From a bacterium (GTDB lineage: Bacteria > Pseudomonadota > Alphaproteobacteria > Caulobacterales > Hyphomonadaceae), in contig JAVBYB010000191.1 of the NCBI GenBank assembly GCA_030824255.1, positions 1 through 5,206 on the forward strand: a DNA stretch of 5,206 bases, in the 5' to 3' direction. This document shows, one piece after another, positions 4,924 through 5,206 of this stretch; position 1 is the stretch's first letter, and each line of letters begins with the position of its first letter. The position numbers and the translations under genes are program-made. Below the pieces are notes generated by a model. That model searched no databases. It was not told the origin of the DNA and worked only from the letters and a program-made list of their open reading frames with translations.

Positions 4924-5206
4924 TAGAACTTCCGCTGAAGCGTCACGACTTCCCACCACAGGCGGAAGTCGCCCATCAGGCTGAAGCCCGGATACTCGAA
5001 CGTCGCCGGGCGGTTCTTCTCGAAGAAGAAGTGGCCCACCCAGGCGAAGCCGTAGCCGATCACCGGCGCCGCGATGAGCCAGCGCCAGTCCATGTAGGCG
5101 AACGCCGCGATCAGGCAGCCGACAACAAGGCTGGTCCCGATCACATGCAGTCGCCGGCTCACCGGGTTCACGTGCTCGGTCAGGTAGAACGGGTAGAATT
5201 CCCGGA
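4923..5206 (-). CDS. DUF962 / Mpo1-like membrane protein, N-terminus beyond the window edge
   Basis: The frame is open to the right edge and the last 93 residues are visible, starting REFYPFYLTEHVNPVSRRLH. They match the DUF962 (YGL010w/Mpo1-like) family: REFYPFYLTEH at 1-11, RRLHVIGT at 17-24, two hydrophobic stretches (about 25-38 and 43-56) likely to be membrane helices, then GHFFFEKNRPATFEYP at 57-72. Histidines H11, H20 and H58 of the fragment are conserved in the family. Yeast Mpo1 is an iron-dependent dioxygenase in alpha-oxidation of 2-hydroxy fatty acids; whether bacterial members share this is not established. An in-frame GTG at 5171 is not the start, because the codons upstream of it encode conserved family sequence. 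Only about 5-15 residues should be missing, as small family members have about 100. It is convergent with the methyltransferase gene. Confidence 0.88.
   Translation of the reverse strand, partial: REFYPFYLTEHVNPVSRRLHVIGTSLVVGCLIAAFAYMDWRWLIAAPVIGYGFAWVGHFFFEKNRPATFEYPGFSLMGDFRLWWEVVTLQRKF

Overview
The window looks like a GC-rich alphaproteobacterial chromosome. The lineage call rests on the tig-clpP-clpX order, a ClpX Walker A with Cys (GPTGCGKT), and ClpP and trigger factor sequences that resemble Caulobacterales and Rhizobiales homologues as I remember them. A Caulobacterales/Hyphomonadaceae-like source is plausible, but this is inference; I could not run any search.

Left two-thirds (1-2966, minus strand) is the protein quality-control block, transcribed right to left: tig (trigger factor), then clpP (protease subunit), then clpX (unfoldase, cut off at the left edge after its Walker B region). 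Trigger factor binds nascent chains at the ribosome, while ClpX unfolds tagged substrates and feeds them into the ClpP chamber. The gaps between these genes (163 and 182 bp) are large enough for separate promoters. Weak candidates are marked in both gaps and upstream of tig, and several inverted repeats lie in the same gaps. The cell-cycle gene cicA, which sits between clpP and clpX in Caulobacter, is absent here.

Middle (2967-3849): a 262-bp divergent intergenic region with strong hairpins separates tig from a plus-strand gene for a small PhnB-like VOC-fold protein. A complete tRNA-Leu(UAG) gene with encoded CCA follows.

Right third (3850-5206): a 251-bp non-coding stretch leads to a plus-strand class I SAM-dependent methyltransferase gene. 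It starts with GTG, has visibly more A/T-ending codons than its neighbours, and is the best candidate for accessory DNA here. A convergent minus-strand gene for a DUF962/Mpo1-like membrane protein runs off the right edge. Two hairpins lie between these convergent genes.

Most of the window is conserved housekeeping sequence. I do not see a clear new multi-gene system. The observations most worth following are the methyltransferase next to the tRNA gene and the structured leader regions of tig, clpP and clpX.
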